Shown: one piece after another, positions 8,501 through 17,494 of the stretch
Layout: every line of letters starts with the position of its first letter
How positions within the stretch are numbered: the stretch's first letter is position 1
DNA from: an uncultured Alloprevotella sp.
GTDB lineage: Bacteria > Bacteroidota > Bacteroidia > Bacteroidales > Bacteroidaceae
NCBI GenBank assembly: GCA_944322325.1
Contig: CALUOQ010000012.1
Coordinates: 1-64,000 of the forward strand
DNA length: 64,000 nucleotides
Direction of reading: 5' to 3'
The notes under the pieces: generated by a model
Databases searched by the model: none
What the model was told of the DNA's origin: nothing
The model's input: only the letters and a program-made list of their open reading frames with translations
Translations under genes and position numbers: made by a program

Positions 8501-9370
8501 TCAGTCCTTGACCACGTGGATGGTCTGCTGCGGGAAGGGGAAATTGATGCCGGCCTTGTTGAAGGCATCGTAGATGCGGCGGTTCGTGTCGTAGCTGACG
8601 TCCCAATAGTCGGGTGTCTTGACCCACACGCGGGCCACGAGGTTCACGCTGCTGGCGTCCAGGGCCTGCACGGCGACGTAGGGCGCAGGGGCGTCGAGGA
8701 TGCGCTTGTCCGCGGCGATGACTTCGCGAACCACGGCCTCGGCCCGCGCGGTATCCTCGCCGTAGTCGATGCCGATGACCCACTCCACGCGACGCGTGTC
8801 GTTGCGGTTGTAGTTGACAACCACGCCGCTGCTCATCACGCCGTTAGGCACGTAAACGACTTTATTGTCGACCATCGTCAGGATGGTATGGAAAATCTGT
8901 ATGGCCGTTACCTTTCCCTGCACGCCCTGCGCCTCAATCCAGTCGCCGACTTTGTAAGGACGGAAGAAGAGGACGATGATGCCGCCGGCCAGGTTCTGCA
9001 ACTGTCCGGACAGCGCCATGCCGACAGCCACACCGGCGGAAGCCAGCAGGGCGGCAAACGACGTCGTGTTGATGCCCAAGGCGCCGATGACGCTCACAAT
9101 GAGCAGCACCATCAGCAGGATGTTCACCAGACTTTTCAGGAACGTCTGAATCGTAGGGTCTACCTTGCGCCGATCGAGCATACGGGCCACAAGACGGTTG
9201 AGTACGTTCACGATGAGCCGTCCGACGACCAGGATAACGACAGCAAGCAGGATGTGCTTGCCCGCCGTGACGGACAGATCGATGAGTTTGTCGATGAGTT
9301 TTTCCAGTTTCACAGCGTCCATGGAAAGGGATTCGCCCGCCGTTTGGGCGGCGTTCAGTAAGGGTAGCAT
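8501..9370 (-). CDS. small-conductance mechanosensitive channel, MscS family
   Basis: The 289-residue membrane protein shows three N-terminal transmembrane segments (about 38-58, 80-100 and 105-135). The third is the glycine/alanine-rich pore helix with AGVAVGMALSGQLQNLAGG. The MscS beta domain follows (FRPYKVGDWIEAQGVQGKV, then VYVPNGVMSSGVVVNYNRND) and then the C-terminal alpha/beta domain. Such channels open under membrane tension and release solutes in hypo-osmotic shock. ATG 9370 gives the normal MscS length; the frame extends to 9553, but the -7 box at 9433-9440 would then be inside the gene. It appears to be transcribed alone. Confidence 0.92.
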   Translation of the reverse strand: MLPLLNAAQTAGESLSMDAVKLEKLIDKLIDLSVTAGKHILLAVVILVVGRLIVNVLNRLVARMLDRRKVDPTIQTFLKSLVNILLMVLLIVSVIGALGINTTSFAALLASAGVAVGMALSGQLQNLAGGIIVLFFRPYKVGDWIEAQGVQGKVTAIQIFHTILTMVDNKVVYVPNGVMSSGVVVNYNRNDTRRVEWVIGIDYGEDTARAEAVVREVIAADKRILDAPAPYVAVQALDASSVNLVARVWVKTPDYWDVSYDTNRRIYDAFNKAGINFPFPQQTIHVVKD

Positions 9371-9432
9371 AGCGTTGAGGTTTAGAGTTTCACTTCGCCG
9401 CCGGCCCTGCGGGCACGAACGACATCGCGCGA

Positions 9433-9440
9433 CAAAGATA
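9433..9440 (-). promoter_or_regulatory. -7 box for the MscS-type gene
   Basis: TATCTTTG on the minus strand, 63 bases before ATG 9370. No -33 box at standard spacing. Confidence 0.6.
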
Positions 9441-9509
9441 CGTCTTTCTGCCGAGCCGTCGTGGCCGCGGAGGTCCCAAATCGCTCGCCCCGCACCGCCA
9501 CAAGCACAA

Positions 9510-9541
9510 TCCGGCCGGCCCCCGCGAAGGAGCCGGCCGGA
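9510..9541 (-). terminator. hairpin downstream of the GH95 gene
   Basis: TCCGGCCGGC (9510-9519) pairs with GCCGGCCGGA (9532-9541), 25 bases after the GH95 stop. The minus-strand sequence beyond it is only weakly T-rich. Confidence 0.55.
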
Positions 9542-9565
9542 CATTAGCCGCACAGGACAGTGTGC

Positions 9566-12500
9566 TCACTCGTCGCGCAGGACGACTTTGTAGGTCTCCG
9601 CGCTGCCCTGCCCGAAGTCGAGCCGCACCAGGACGACCGCCCCGGCCCCCTGATCCACCGTAAGCGTACGCTCCGACGTCGTACCCCAACTGCGGCCCTC
9701 GGCGTCGGCGACGCTCATGCGCGTTACGGCGTCGGGAGCGGTAAGCGTGCGCCCGCTGACAGTCAGCGGACAGCCGGAGGCCGCCGTAGCGTCGGGCCGG
9801 ATGCCCACTTCACCGCCGCCGAACGTAAGGGTGTAGACCCCGCCCTTGCGGGTGGCGAACTTCACCACGTCGTCGTTCACGACCGTCACGGGCACCTCGG
9901 CGCCCGTCTCGTCGGTCACTTTGGCACCAGCCACGCCCGCATAGCGCACTGCGCATTCCTGCCCGGCACCCGACGTGATGACAGCCTGCGTCAGACGGAC
10001 GTTAGCCCACGTCTGGTCCACAGTAAAGTCACCCACTCCTTTCAGGCCCTTGATGGTTCCGGCGCGCCACTGCGCGGGCAGTGCGGGCAGCAAATGAAGC
10101 GTGTCGGTATAGCTCTGGAGCAACATCTCGGCCACGCCCGAACAAGCGCCGAAGTTGCCGTCGATCTGGAAGGGGGCGTGCGAGTCGAAAAGGTTGTAAT
10201 AGATGCCACCGGCGTACTGGTTGGTGGCATAGGAGGTGGAGTGCTTGAGCGCATTGCGCAGGATGCGGCGCGCGTGGTTGCCGTCGAGCGCACGGGCCCA
10301 CAGGTTGATTTTCCAGCCCATAGACCAGCCCGTCGATTCGTCGCCGCGCAGCTTGAGCGAGTTCACTGCGGCTTCAAAGAGGGAGTCGCTCTGATTGATC
10401 TGTCCCAGCGGATAGAGGCACATCAGGTGCGAGAGGTGGCGGTGGCCGTTCTCACCGTTCTCATAACCGCTGTACTTCCATTCGCGAAGCAAGGGGTCGC
10501 CCGTCCGGACGCCGTTCAGCGTGGATCCCCAGGCGCCCGTGTACTCCTCGGCATGCAGGCCGCGGTCCAGGTGGGTGTACTTCTCGGTCAGCTCGGCCAC
10601 GAAAGCGTCGTCGACGCCGGCCTCCTCCTGCCCGAGTACCCGAATGGCCTCAAGGGTGTTGTGGAGCAAATCGGCCACGAGCTGCTGGGCGTAGGCCGTG
10701 GCGTCCTGCTTGATGATGGCGGCGTTGTTCTGCTCCGGCGAATACTCGTCGGGGCACACCCAGGTGCCGTCGTTCACGCGGCGGTCCTTGATGAGCCGCT
10801 CAAGCCAGAACTTCGCGGCACTGAGCATGACGGGGAAACCCTTCTCGCGGAGGTAGTCCTTGTCAAGGGTGTAGCGGTAGTGCTGCCAGATGTGCGAGGA
10901 ATACCAGGCGTTGGCCACGACGGAATTCTCGCCCCAGTTGGACTGACCGAAGATATTGTTCTGCGTGAAGCACGTCCAGCCCGTGGTCTGTCCGGACTGC
11001 CGGGCGTACGCCTTCCACTGCGGTTGCACCTCGGCCATGTTGTACAGATAGTTCAGGAACGGCAGGTGAAGCTCCGAAAGGTTCGTCGGTTCGGCCGGCC
11101 AGTAATTCATTTGCACGTTGATGTTCGAGTGAATGTCCGACTCCCACGGTGGTGTCGACGAGTTGTTCCATATGCCTTGCAGGTTCGACGGCAGGTCGAC
11201 GCCACGCGACGAGGCAATCATCAGGTAGCGCCCGTAGTTGAAGTAGAGCTGCTCGAGCATCAGGACGTAGGGCTGCGTGCTGCTGACGGACTGCTGGTTG
11301 TAGCGCGTGACGAGGCGATCGGTCGTCATGGTGTTCTCCGAGGTAGGAAAGTCGAGCACCACGCGGTCGAAGAGACTGCGGTAGTCGGCCTCGTGGGTGG
11401 CATACAGTTCCGCCCATCCCTTGGCCGCAGCGTCGTCGACGCGGGCGCGGACCTTGTCGGCCAGCTGTGCCGTCTGCGAGACGTAGGTGAGGCTCGTGGG
11501 GTCGTAGTCCGTCGCGCCGGCCAGCACGATGAGCACCTCGTCGGCCCCGCTGACCGTGACGCCGTCGGCGGCCGTGGTCATCGTGCCGCCCGTGGGCACG
11601 ACGCGCAGCCGGGCGTCGTAGCTCACCGTAGTCAGTTTGCCGCTGAAGTGACCGCCGCCGTCGGCGTAGGCCGGCAGGGAGCGGCCGGCCGCGTCGTCCA
11701 TCGACACGCGGACGCTGATCTGTCCGCCCTCGGAAGCCGCGAGCCGCATGGCCACCACCTGGTCGGGATAGCTCGCTATATACTCGCGCGAGTAGCTCAC
11801 CGACTTGTCGGGCGACTTGTAGTGGACAGAAGCCGTGGCGGTGTGCAGGTCGAGCTGGCGATAGTAGTCCTGCACCGTCTGGCCGCTCGTCGAGCCGAAG
11901 ACGCCGCTGAGGTCCTCGACGTAAACGTTGCCGAAGTTCTGATAGGCGCCACGCTCGGCCGTAGTGCTGGCTCCGGTCCACAGGGTCTTGTCGTTGAACT
12001 GAATTTGCTCCTGCGCGATGCCGCCGTAGACCATGGCGCCGAATTGCCCGTTGCCAATGGGCAGTGCGAACTCCATCCACGGATTTTCCACCGTAGCGCG
12101 CGTCGTGGGCAGGGTGTACCAAAGCGTGTTCTTGTGCTCCGGTTCGTAGCCCACGACGGGCCGCACGTTGTACGGCACGACGACTTCCTTGGGCTGCACG
12201 AAGCGCAGCAGGTTATTCTTGTCGCCGGCGGTCCACGTACCCAGCTCGCGGCCGGCGCCCGTACCGCCAAACTGGTTCAAGTAGGCGTAGTCGCCGTCCG
12301 CGGCGCCGAGGTATTTCAGCTCCCACGACGTCCCGTTCTGCACAAGGGCGAAGTCGGAAGCCTCGTCGGCCGCGGCGGTGGCGACAAAGCGGCTCCCGCT
12401 GAACCCTACGTAGCGCCCGCTTTTGCCGACGAGGTGCAGGCTCTCGGGCGAGCCGAGCAGTTTCCAGCGCTGGCTGTCGTCGTTGCCCAGCGCCGCCGTC

Positions 12501-12667
12501 TGGAGGTTGCGGCCGTCGCCCTGGTCTTGAAGGACGGCCTCGCCGGTCGTAAACTGAAGGACGTACCACTCCTCGTCGGTGTCCGTACTAAAGGAGGGTA
12601 ACTGGGCGTATGTCCTGAAAACGAGGCAGAACAACGCGCCAAGGAGGAAATAGAAACGTTTTCCCAT
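9566..12667 (-). CDS. secreted GH95 alpha-L-fucosidase
   Basis: The 1033-residue protein has a signal peptide (to about FRTYAQ, residue 22), a ricin/beta-trefoil-like domain (about 30-165), then the GH95 modules: ENPWMEFALPIGNGQFGAMV, the (alpha/alpha)6 catalytic barrel, and a C-terminal beta domain. Known GH95 catalysis uses an acid Glu and an Asp base helped by two Asn. The matching residues here are Glu641 (CPDEYSPEQ), Asp836 (APFQIDGNFG), Asn515 and Asn517 (SNINVQMNYW), with spacing close to that of the Bifidobacterium enzyme. GH95 enzymes invert and typically cleave terminal alpha-1,2-fucose, though alpha-L-galactosidases exist in the family. The C-terminal 90 residues look like a T9SS-type sorting tail. 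It is a single-gene unit with its own -7 box. Confidence 0.93.
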   Translation of the reverse strand: MGKRFYFLLGALFCLVFRTYAQLPSFSTDTDEEWYVLQFTTGEAVLQDQGDGRNLQTAALGNDDSQRWKLLGSPESLHLVGKSGRYVGFSGSRFVATAAADEASDFALVQNGTSWELKYLGAADGDYAYLNQFGGTGAGRELGTWTAGDKNNLLRFVQPKEVVVPYNVRPVVGYEPEHKNTLWYTLPTTRATVENPWMEFALPIGNGQFGAMVYGGIAQEQIQFNDKTLWTGASTTAERGAYQNFGNVYVEDLSGVFGSTSGQTVQDYYRQLDLHTATASVHYKSPDKSVSYSREYIASYPDQVVAMRLAASEGGQISVRVSMDDAAGRSLPAYADGGGHFSGKLTTVSYDARLRVVPTGGTMTTAADGVTVSGADEVLIVLAGATDYDPTSLTYVSQTAQLADKVRARVDDAAAKGWAELYATHEADYRSLFDRVVLDFPTSENTMTTDRLVTRYNQQSVSSTQPYVLMLEQLYFNYGRYLMIASSRGVDLPSNLQGIWNNSSTPPWESDIHSNINVQMNYWPAEPTNLSELHLPFLNYLYNMAEVQPQWKAYARQSGQTTGWTCFTQNNIFGQSNWGENSVVANAWYSSHIWQHYRYTLDKDYLREKGFPVMLSAAKFWLERLIKDRRVNDGTWVCPDEYSPEQNNAAIIKQDATAYAQQLVADLLHNTLEAIRVLGQEEAGVDDAFVAELTEKYTHLDRGLHAEEYTGAWGSTLNGVRTGDPLLREWKYSGYENGENGHRHLSHLMCLYPLGQINQSDSLFEAAVNSLKLRGDESTGWSMGWKINLWARALDGNHARRILRNALKHSTSYATNQYAGGIYYNLFDSHAPFQIDGNFGACSGVAEMLLQSYTDTLHLLPALPAQWRAGTIKGLKGVGDFTVDQTWANVRLTQAVITSGAGQECAVRYAGVAGAKVTDETGAEVPVTVVNDDVVKFATRKGGVYTLTFGGGEVGIRPDATAASGCPLTVSGRTLTAPDAVTRMSVADAEGRSWGTTSERTLTVDQGAGAVVLVRLDFGQGSAETYKVVLRDE

Positions 12668-12726
12668 GATGGTGATTTTTTAGATAGTAATTAGAACATA
12701 CAGATAAGTCGGCCACAAGGCCGTCG

Positions 12727-12734
12727 CAAATATA
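12727..12734 (-). promoter_or_regulatory. -7 box for the GH95 gene
   Basis: TATATTTG on the minus strand, 60 bases before the GH95 ATG. Confidence 0.6.
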
Positions 12735-12751
12735 CGAAAAACCTGAGAAGT

Positions 12752-13042
12752 GTGAAGAAAAGCGAACGTAGTCCCCGTTTTTTCTGTCGCAGCGATAGAA
12801 ATTTCTATCGTAGTACTTGTTTTTTCTATCGTAGTACTTGTTTTTCCCAGCGCGGCACTTGCGGTTCGGCCCGTCAGGGCCCGTTGCCTCCATTAGCCCC
12901 ATGGGCCTGATCATCCTAACGGACCTCACGAGGGAGGCGGCATCCGCAGCTATTTTCGCGGCCGGCCGAAAAATTTCCCGGCCGGGGCGCGGCTGTGTCG
13001 GCGCGATTGGCTACTTTTGCTATGTACTACAGAGATATGACA
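12752..13042 (+). repeat. interspersed palindromic repeat, copy A
   Basis: The segment shares with copy B (21768-22016) the opening AAGCGAACGTAGTCCCCG, then two CTATCGTAGTACTTGTTTTT units, GCGGCACTTG, a GCCGG..CGAAAAA block, and an end module with CTACTTTTGC and GTACTA. It contains the near-palindrome CTGTCGCAGCGATAG (12784-12798) and the perfect palindrome CGATAGAAATTTCTATCG (12793-12810). AAGTGT/ACACTT at the two ends form short inverted termini. It fills most of the gap between the divergent GH95 and C1 peptidase genes. Short ORFs through it are not convincing genes. Confidence 0.7.
13012..13019 (+). promoter_or_regulatory. -7 box inside repeat copy A, serving the C1/M64 operon
   Basis: TACTTTTG fits TAnnTTTG. 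It would give a leader of about 145 bases before ATG 13170; the leader holds GC-rich inverted repeats such as AAAGCCGGCTTT. Confidence 0.6.
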
Positions 13043-13169
13043 CTTCGCCGGCGAACCCAAAGCCGGCTTTGCGTCCCCACACGTCTGAATCCACGAAAGC
13101 AAAGTATAACCTCTGCCGGCTCCGGCACTGCCTTGGCCGGCTCTAACAAACTTATCGAATCTCTCATCT

Positions 13170-16100
13170 ATGGACCTAAGAATCCTTCGGCTGCTCGTAG
13201 TCGGTTGCGGCCTGACGCTCGCTGCCGGCGCGACAGCACTCGTCCCCACCCGACCCGACCTGCCCGTAAGCGTGGGCGACACGGCCACCCGCCGCCCCGA
13301 CCATGTGAACAACGCGCTCACTCCCTTTTTCCCGCCCGTCTTCAATCAGGACGGCGGATCGTGCGGCTCGGCCTCGCGCATCAGCTACATGTTCGCCTAC
13401 GAGCTCAATGCCTTTCGCGGCGATGACGCCTCGCGCCCCGAGCACATCTACCCGTCCCACTTCACCTGGCTCCTGACCAACAGCCACTCCGGCAAAGAGG
13501 GCATGGCCCGCGCCAACGGTGTGCCCAACTCCGTCGTCTACGGGGGAAGCACTTATTCAAAACTCTTTGGCAACCAAGACTGCTCCGCGCCCGACTTCGG
13601 CTGGATGCAAGGCTACGACAAGTGGTACGCGGCCATGTTCAACCGCATCTCCCATAACTCCTTTTCGCCCTACGGCGTCGACACGGAGGAGGGGCGCGAA
13701 CTCGTGAAAAACTGGCTCTGGAACCATCAGGGCGACGGCAACTTCTTCGCCGGCGGCATCTGCGGTATCGGCGTGGCCAGCGCCTGCAAGCAGGGCACCA
13801 TCGGCGACGACCCCGAGGGCCGTAACGCCCAGGCCGGCGTCGTCGGCATGAAGTACGTCACGCGCTGGGGCGACGGCGTCGACCACGCCCTGACCATCGT
13901 GGGCTACGACGACCGCATCGTCTTCGACCTCGACAGCAACAAGGTGTACGGCGAACCGGACAAGGACGAGCGCGGCGCCTGGATCATTGTCAACTCCTGG
14001 GGTAACGGGTGGGCCAACCGCGGTTTCATCTACTGCCCCTATAAATACGGCTTCCCCGTCCGCCAGCACGAGGGTGGCGCCTGGAAGCCCGAGTTCTACC
14101 ACGTCCGCAAGAACTACCGCCCGCTGCGCACGCTGAAGGTGCTCATGGACTACTCGCGCCGCAGCGAGCTGAAGCTGAGCGTCGGTATCGCGGCCGACCC
14201 GGCGGCCACCGAACCCGACCGCGTCGTCGAGATGGAGCACTTCAAGTTCGCGGGCGACGGACGCTCCGACAAGGCCAAGGCCGGGCAGGAGGCCGAAACG
14301 CCCATGCTGGGCCGCTGGGCCGACGGGGAGCTCCACGCCGAACCGATGGAGTTCGGCTACGACCTGACGGACCTTTCGGCCGACTTCGACGTAAGACGGC
14401 CGCTGCGTTACTTCCTGATCATCGAAAGCCGCCCCGAGGCCGTCGGGACGGGCACGCTGCGCGCCCTTTCCGTCATTGACTACGAGTTCGACCACAAGGG
14501 CATCGAGACGCCCTTCGAGCTGAATGGCGGCGTACAAGTGCGCAACCATGGCGGAAGGACGGTGGTGTCGACCGTCGTCAACGGCGAGCCTTTCTTCGCT
14601 CCGCTGAATCTGCGCTGCGCCGACGGCCGCACGCTCCAATGGGGCGCACCGCCCCTCACGTGGCGCACGCTCAAAGGGTATGTGGTCTATAAAGACAGAC
14701 AACCTCTCGACACCCTCGCCACGACCGAGCGCGCCTTCACCGTGCCCGACCCCTCCGCCCGCTACACCGTACGGGCCGCCTACGCCTACGCCGACAGCCT
14801 GCTGCAGTCGCCGCCCACCGAAAGCGTCCGCCCCGACTTTGCCCGCATGGGCAAGGCGCCGGACTATAGCCTTGTGCTCGACAGCTGCGGCTTCAGCGTG
14901 CCCGGCGCATTCCGCTCGCACTACGACCACGCCACCATCGAGTACTGGCTGAATCCCCGCACGCTGCGCGACTGGAACCAAAGCGTAGGACCGGGCTGGG
15001 ACCGCTTCCTGATACATGCGAACAACGACGGCGCCGTCACGGCGGGCTGGGACACCGACAACCGCCTCAATACGAGGCCGGGCACGCTCGCCCCGGGCCG
15101 CTGGACGCACCTTGCTTTCGTCGTCGCCAGCGACACGCTGACCGTCTACGTCAACGGCGTGCCGGCCGACACGCTCGTCGCCAAGGGGCGCTCGGGCTTC
15201 GGCGGTTTTGGCCGGATGCCTTTCTCGTCGAGCGCGGATGGTGCGCTGGACGGCCGTCTGGCCGAGGTGCGCCTCTGGAAGTGCGCCCGCACGGCCGACG
15301 AGATACGCACGATGATGCACCACCGCTTCGAGGCCGCCGGCCTGCCCGACGACCTGCTGGCCTACTACCGCGGCGACACGCTGCGCGAGGGGCGGCGAAC
15401 CTACCTCTGCGACCTGACCGGACGTCATCACGCCCGGATGGCCCGGTTCGGGCACTTCAGCGCCACGACCGATACGCCCGTGTTCACGCCCGCGACGGAG
15501 GCCCAAGTCAACTTCCGCCTGCCAGAGGGCAAGCTCTACGCCGGACAGCCCTTCACGCTGCGAGCCGAATGTTCGCCGGCCATCACGGCCATCCGCTGGC
15601 AGGCTCAGGGCGGCGGCATCGACGGCCTGTCGCTCCGCCAGCCGTCCCTGCTCTTTGCCGAACCGGGCGACTACGACGTGCAACTGGTCGGCGCCACGGC
15701 GGACGGCAAGGTGGTGCGCCACGGGGCTACGCTGCACGTCCTGCCCCGCGAGCTGAGCGCCGCGTTCAGCCCCATCCGCAGCGAGGGCGCCGCGGGCGAG
15801 CGCATCAGCTTCCGCCCCGACCATCCCTTGCAGGGCTATCAGTATGAGTGGGAACTGCCGGGTGCCGACTGCGAGCAGGCCACGACGCTCGGCGCGGCGG
15901 CCACCTACGAAAGACCGGGCGACTACCGTGTACGCCTCCGCGTGACCGATCCGCTGACGGGGCGCTCAGCTCGCAGCTCGATGCGCCTGCACGTACGCAA
16001 CGTAGCGCCTGCCGCAGCGTTCGACCTCGCGCCCATGGCGCTCATCAAGGGCGAAAACGTGCGCCTCACCGACCGCAGCCGCTACTTGCCCGAGGCGTGG

Positions 16101-17483
16101 CGCTGGACCCTCGCCACGACGTCCGACACCGTACGCGCCGAAGGCCGGCACCCCGAAATCGCAATGCACCGCCCCGGCGTGTACGACGTGACGCTCGAAG
16201 CCAGCAACGCCGAGGGCACCGGCACGTTCACCCAGCGCCGCGCGCTCATCGTCTGCAACGCCGACAGCAAGAACGGCCTCAACTTCAGCAACGCCGAGGC
16301 GGCCGTGACGACGGACCGCAGCCCGTGGACCGGCGAAACCGGCGCCCTGACCGTCGAGTGGTGGATGAACGCCGCAACGGGTAAGGCCACGGCCGGCATT
16401 GGCGACGCCGCGGCCACGTGGCTCATCCAGGCGAACGAGAACGGGCGCCTCACGTTCTGGGCGGACAGCCTCTCGATGTCCACCGGCAACGACTTCATCC
16501 AGCCGGGCAGCTGGCACCACTACGCCGTCCGCTTCGACCGCGGCGAAGTCAGCTTCCTGCGCGACGGCATCTGTCTGGCACAGGACTCCTTGCGGCGCAA
16601 GGACCGCCGCACGCGGACCGTGCCCGCCGCCACGGCGGTCCGCCTGGGCGGCACGGAGCACCCGATGAATGCTGTCGTCGACGAAGTACGCATCTGGTGC
16701 CGGGCCCTGCCGACCGAAACCCTGCGTCGATATGCCAACGCACCGATAACCGACATCGCGACCGCCGAACGCACGGACTCGCTCTGCCTCTATTATACCT
16801 TTAACCAGAACGGAGGCGACGTGACCGACGCCACGTCGAACGGACTCACCGGACGGCGCTCGGGCTTCGGTCCCGACGGCGACGCCTGGGGCGTATCGAC
16901 CGGCGTATTCAGTCTGGATTTTCCCGAAGGCCTGACCGACGTCTCCGCCGACTACCTGCCGCACAGCACACGCCCCTTCCCCACTACCGGAGAGAGCGTC
17001 AACTGCCGCGACCCGAAGCGCTTCCTCGAACTGAAACCGGACACGATGGGCCGTAGCTGGCGGATAGAAAACGGCATCGACGCCGACACCATCCGTACCG
17101 GCTTCTACGTCGATGCCAACAAGCGCCACGCGCTCTGCGTCTACACCGGTTGGGACCAATTCGCGCCCGAGTTGAAGAATCACAAGCTCTACACGACGAT
17201 CGAACTGCCGGCCGGGCGTTACGAATGGGAGATCGAGTCACGCGACATGCCCCAAACCGGCCGTGCGGCGCTGGTCGTGGCGCGCGGCTCGTCGTTGCCC
17301 GACCTCGACACGACGACGGGCGTCATCGCCACCGCACCGCTCGATGGCCGTCGCGTGGTGTTCGAGTTGCCCCGTCCGGAGACCGTATCGCTAGGCATTG
17401 CCCTTGACCTGAAAGGCCGTGCGGGCCTGCGCATTGAGCGCCTGATTCTCCGACGGGCCGAACTGACAGAAAACGAAAAATAA
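13170..17483 (+). CDS. secreted papain-like (C1) peptidase with LamG and PKD modules
   Basis: The 1437-residue protein begins with a signal peptide (about 1-24), followed by a C1 papain-fold domain. Cys65 in NQDGGSCGSAS, His239 in GVDHALTIVGYDD and Asn275 in IIVNSWGNGW form the expected triad. A beta-rich linker is followed by a LamG/concanavalin-like domain (about 564-714), two or three PKD-like Ig domains (about 770-1030), a second LamG-like domain (about 1036-1210) and a C-terminal beta-sandwich. The LamG and PKD parts suggest binding to surface glycoconjugates or proteins (inference). No T9SS tail or lipobox is evident, so its final location is unclear. The M64 peptidase gene starts 11 bases downstream, so the two are co-transcribed. 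Transcription probably starts in repeat copy A. Confidence 0.88.
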   Translation: MDLRILRLLVVGCGLTLAAGATALVPTRPDLPVSVGDTATRRPDHVNNALTPFFPPVFNQDGGSCGSASRISYMFAYELNAFRGDDASRPEHIYPSHFTWLLTNSHSGKEGMARANGVPNSVVYGGSTYSKLFGNQDCSAPDFGWMQGYDKWYAAMFNRISHNSFSPYGVDTEEGRELVKNWLWNHQGDGNFFAGGICGIGVASACKQGTIGDDPEGRNAQAGVVGMKYVTRWGDGVDHALTIVGYDDRIVFDLDSNKVYGEPDKDERGAWIIVNSWGNGWANRGFIYCPYKYGFPVRQHEGGAWKPEFYHVRKNYRPLRTLKVLMDYSRRSELKLSVGIAADPAATEPDRVVEMEHFKFAGDGRSDKAKAGQEAETPMLGRWADGELHAEPMEFGYDLTDLSADFDVRRPLRYFLIIESRPEAVGTGTLRALSVIDYEFDHKGIETPFELNGGVQVRNHGGRTVVSTVVNGEPFFAPLNLRCADGRTLQWGAPPLTWRTLKGYVVYKDRQPLDTLATTERAFTVPDPSARYTVRAAYAYADSLLQSPPTESVRPDFARMGKAPDYSLVLDSCGFSVPGAFRSHYDHATIEYWLNPRTLRDWNQSVGPGWDRFLIHANNDGAVTAGWDTDNRLNTRPGTLAPGRWTHLAFVVASDTLTVYVNGVPADTLVAKGRSGFGGFGRMPFSSSADGALDGRLAEVRLWKCARTADEIRTMMHHRFEAAGLPDDLLAYYRGDTLREGRRTYLCDLTGRHHARMARFGHFSATTDTPVFTPATEAQVNFRLPEGKLYAGQPFTLRAECSPAITAIRWQAQGGGIDGLSLRQPSLLFAEPGDYDVQLVGATADGKVVRHGATLHVLPRELSAAFSPIRSEGAAGERISFRPDHPLQGYQYEWELPGADCEQATTLGAAATYERPGDYRVRLRVTDPLTGRSARSSMRLHVRNVAPAAAFDLAPMALIKGENVRLTDRSRYLPEAWRWTLATTSDTVRAEGRHPEIAMHRPGVYDVTLEASNAEGTGTFTQRRALIVCNADSKNGLNFSNAEAAVTTDRSPWTGETGALTVEWWMNAATGKATAGIGDAAATWLIQANENGRLTFWADSLSMSTGNDFIQPGSWHHYAVRFDRGEVSFLRDGICLAQDSLRRKDRRTRTVPAATAVRLGGTEHPMNAVVDEVRIWCRALPTETLRRYANAPITDIATAERTDSLCLYYTFNQNGGDVTDATSNGLTGRRSGFGPDGDAWGVSTGVFSLDFPEGLTDVSADYLPHSTRPFPTTGESVNCRDPKRFLELKPDTMGRSWRIENGIDADTIRTGFYVDANKRHALCVYTGWDQFAPELKNHKLYTTIELPAGRYEWEIESRDMPQTGRAALVVARGSSLPDLDTTTGVIATAPLDGRRVVFELPRPETVSLGIALDLKGRAGLRIERLILRRAELTENEK

Positions 17484-17494
17484 GCGAAACTCAG

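Noticed and set aside
8255-9361. A 368-codon plus-strand frame across the MscS-type gene
   Set aside because: It runs through the inverted repeat at 8434-8473 and is antisense to the channel gene.
9560-12601. A 1013-codon open frame on the plus strand opposite the GH95 gene
   Set aside because: It mirrors the GC-rich codon pattern of the GH95 gene, has no family motif and no promoter; the GH95 frame has all catalytic motifs.
12838-13146. Small gene in repeat copy A
   Set aside because: The frame covers shared repeat DNA and the promoter; similarity to copy B is at the DNA level over the whole element and not limited to a reading frame.
13557-15824. A 755-codon minus-strand frame inside the C1 peptidase gene
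   Set aside because: Antisense shadow; no start region, promoter or recognisable motif.
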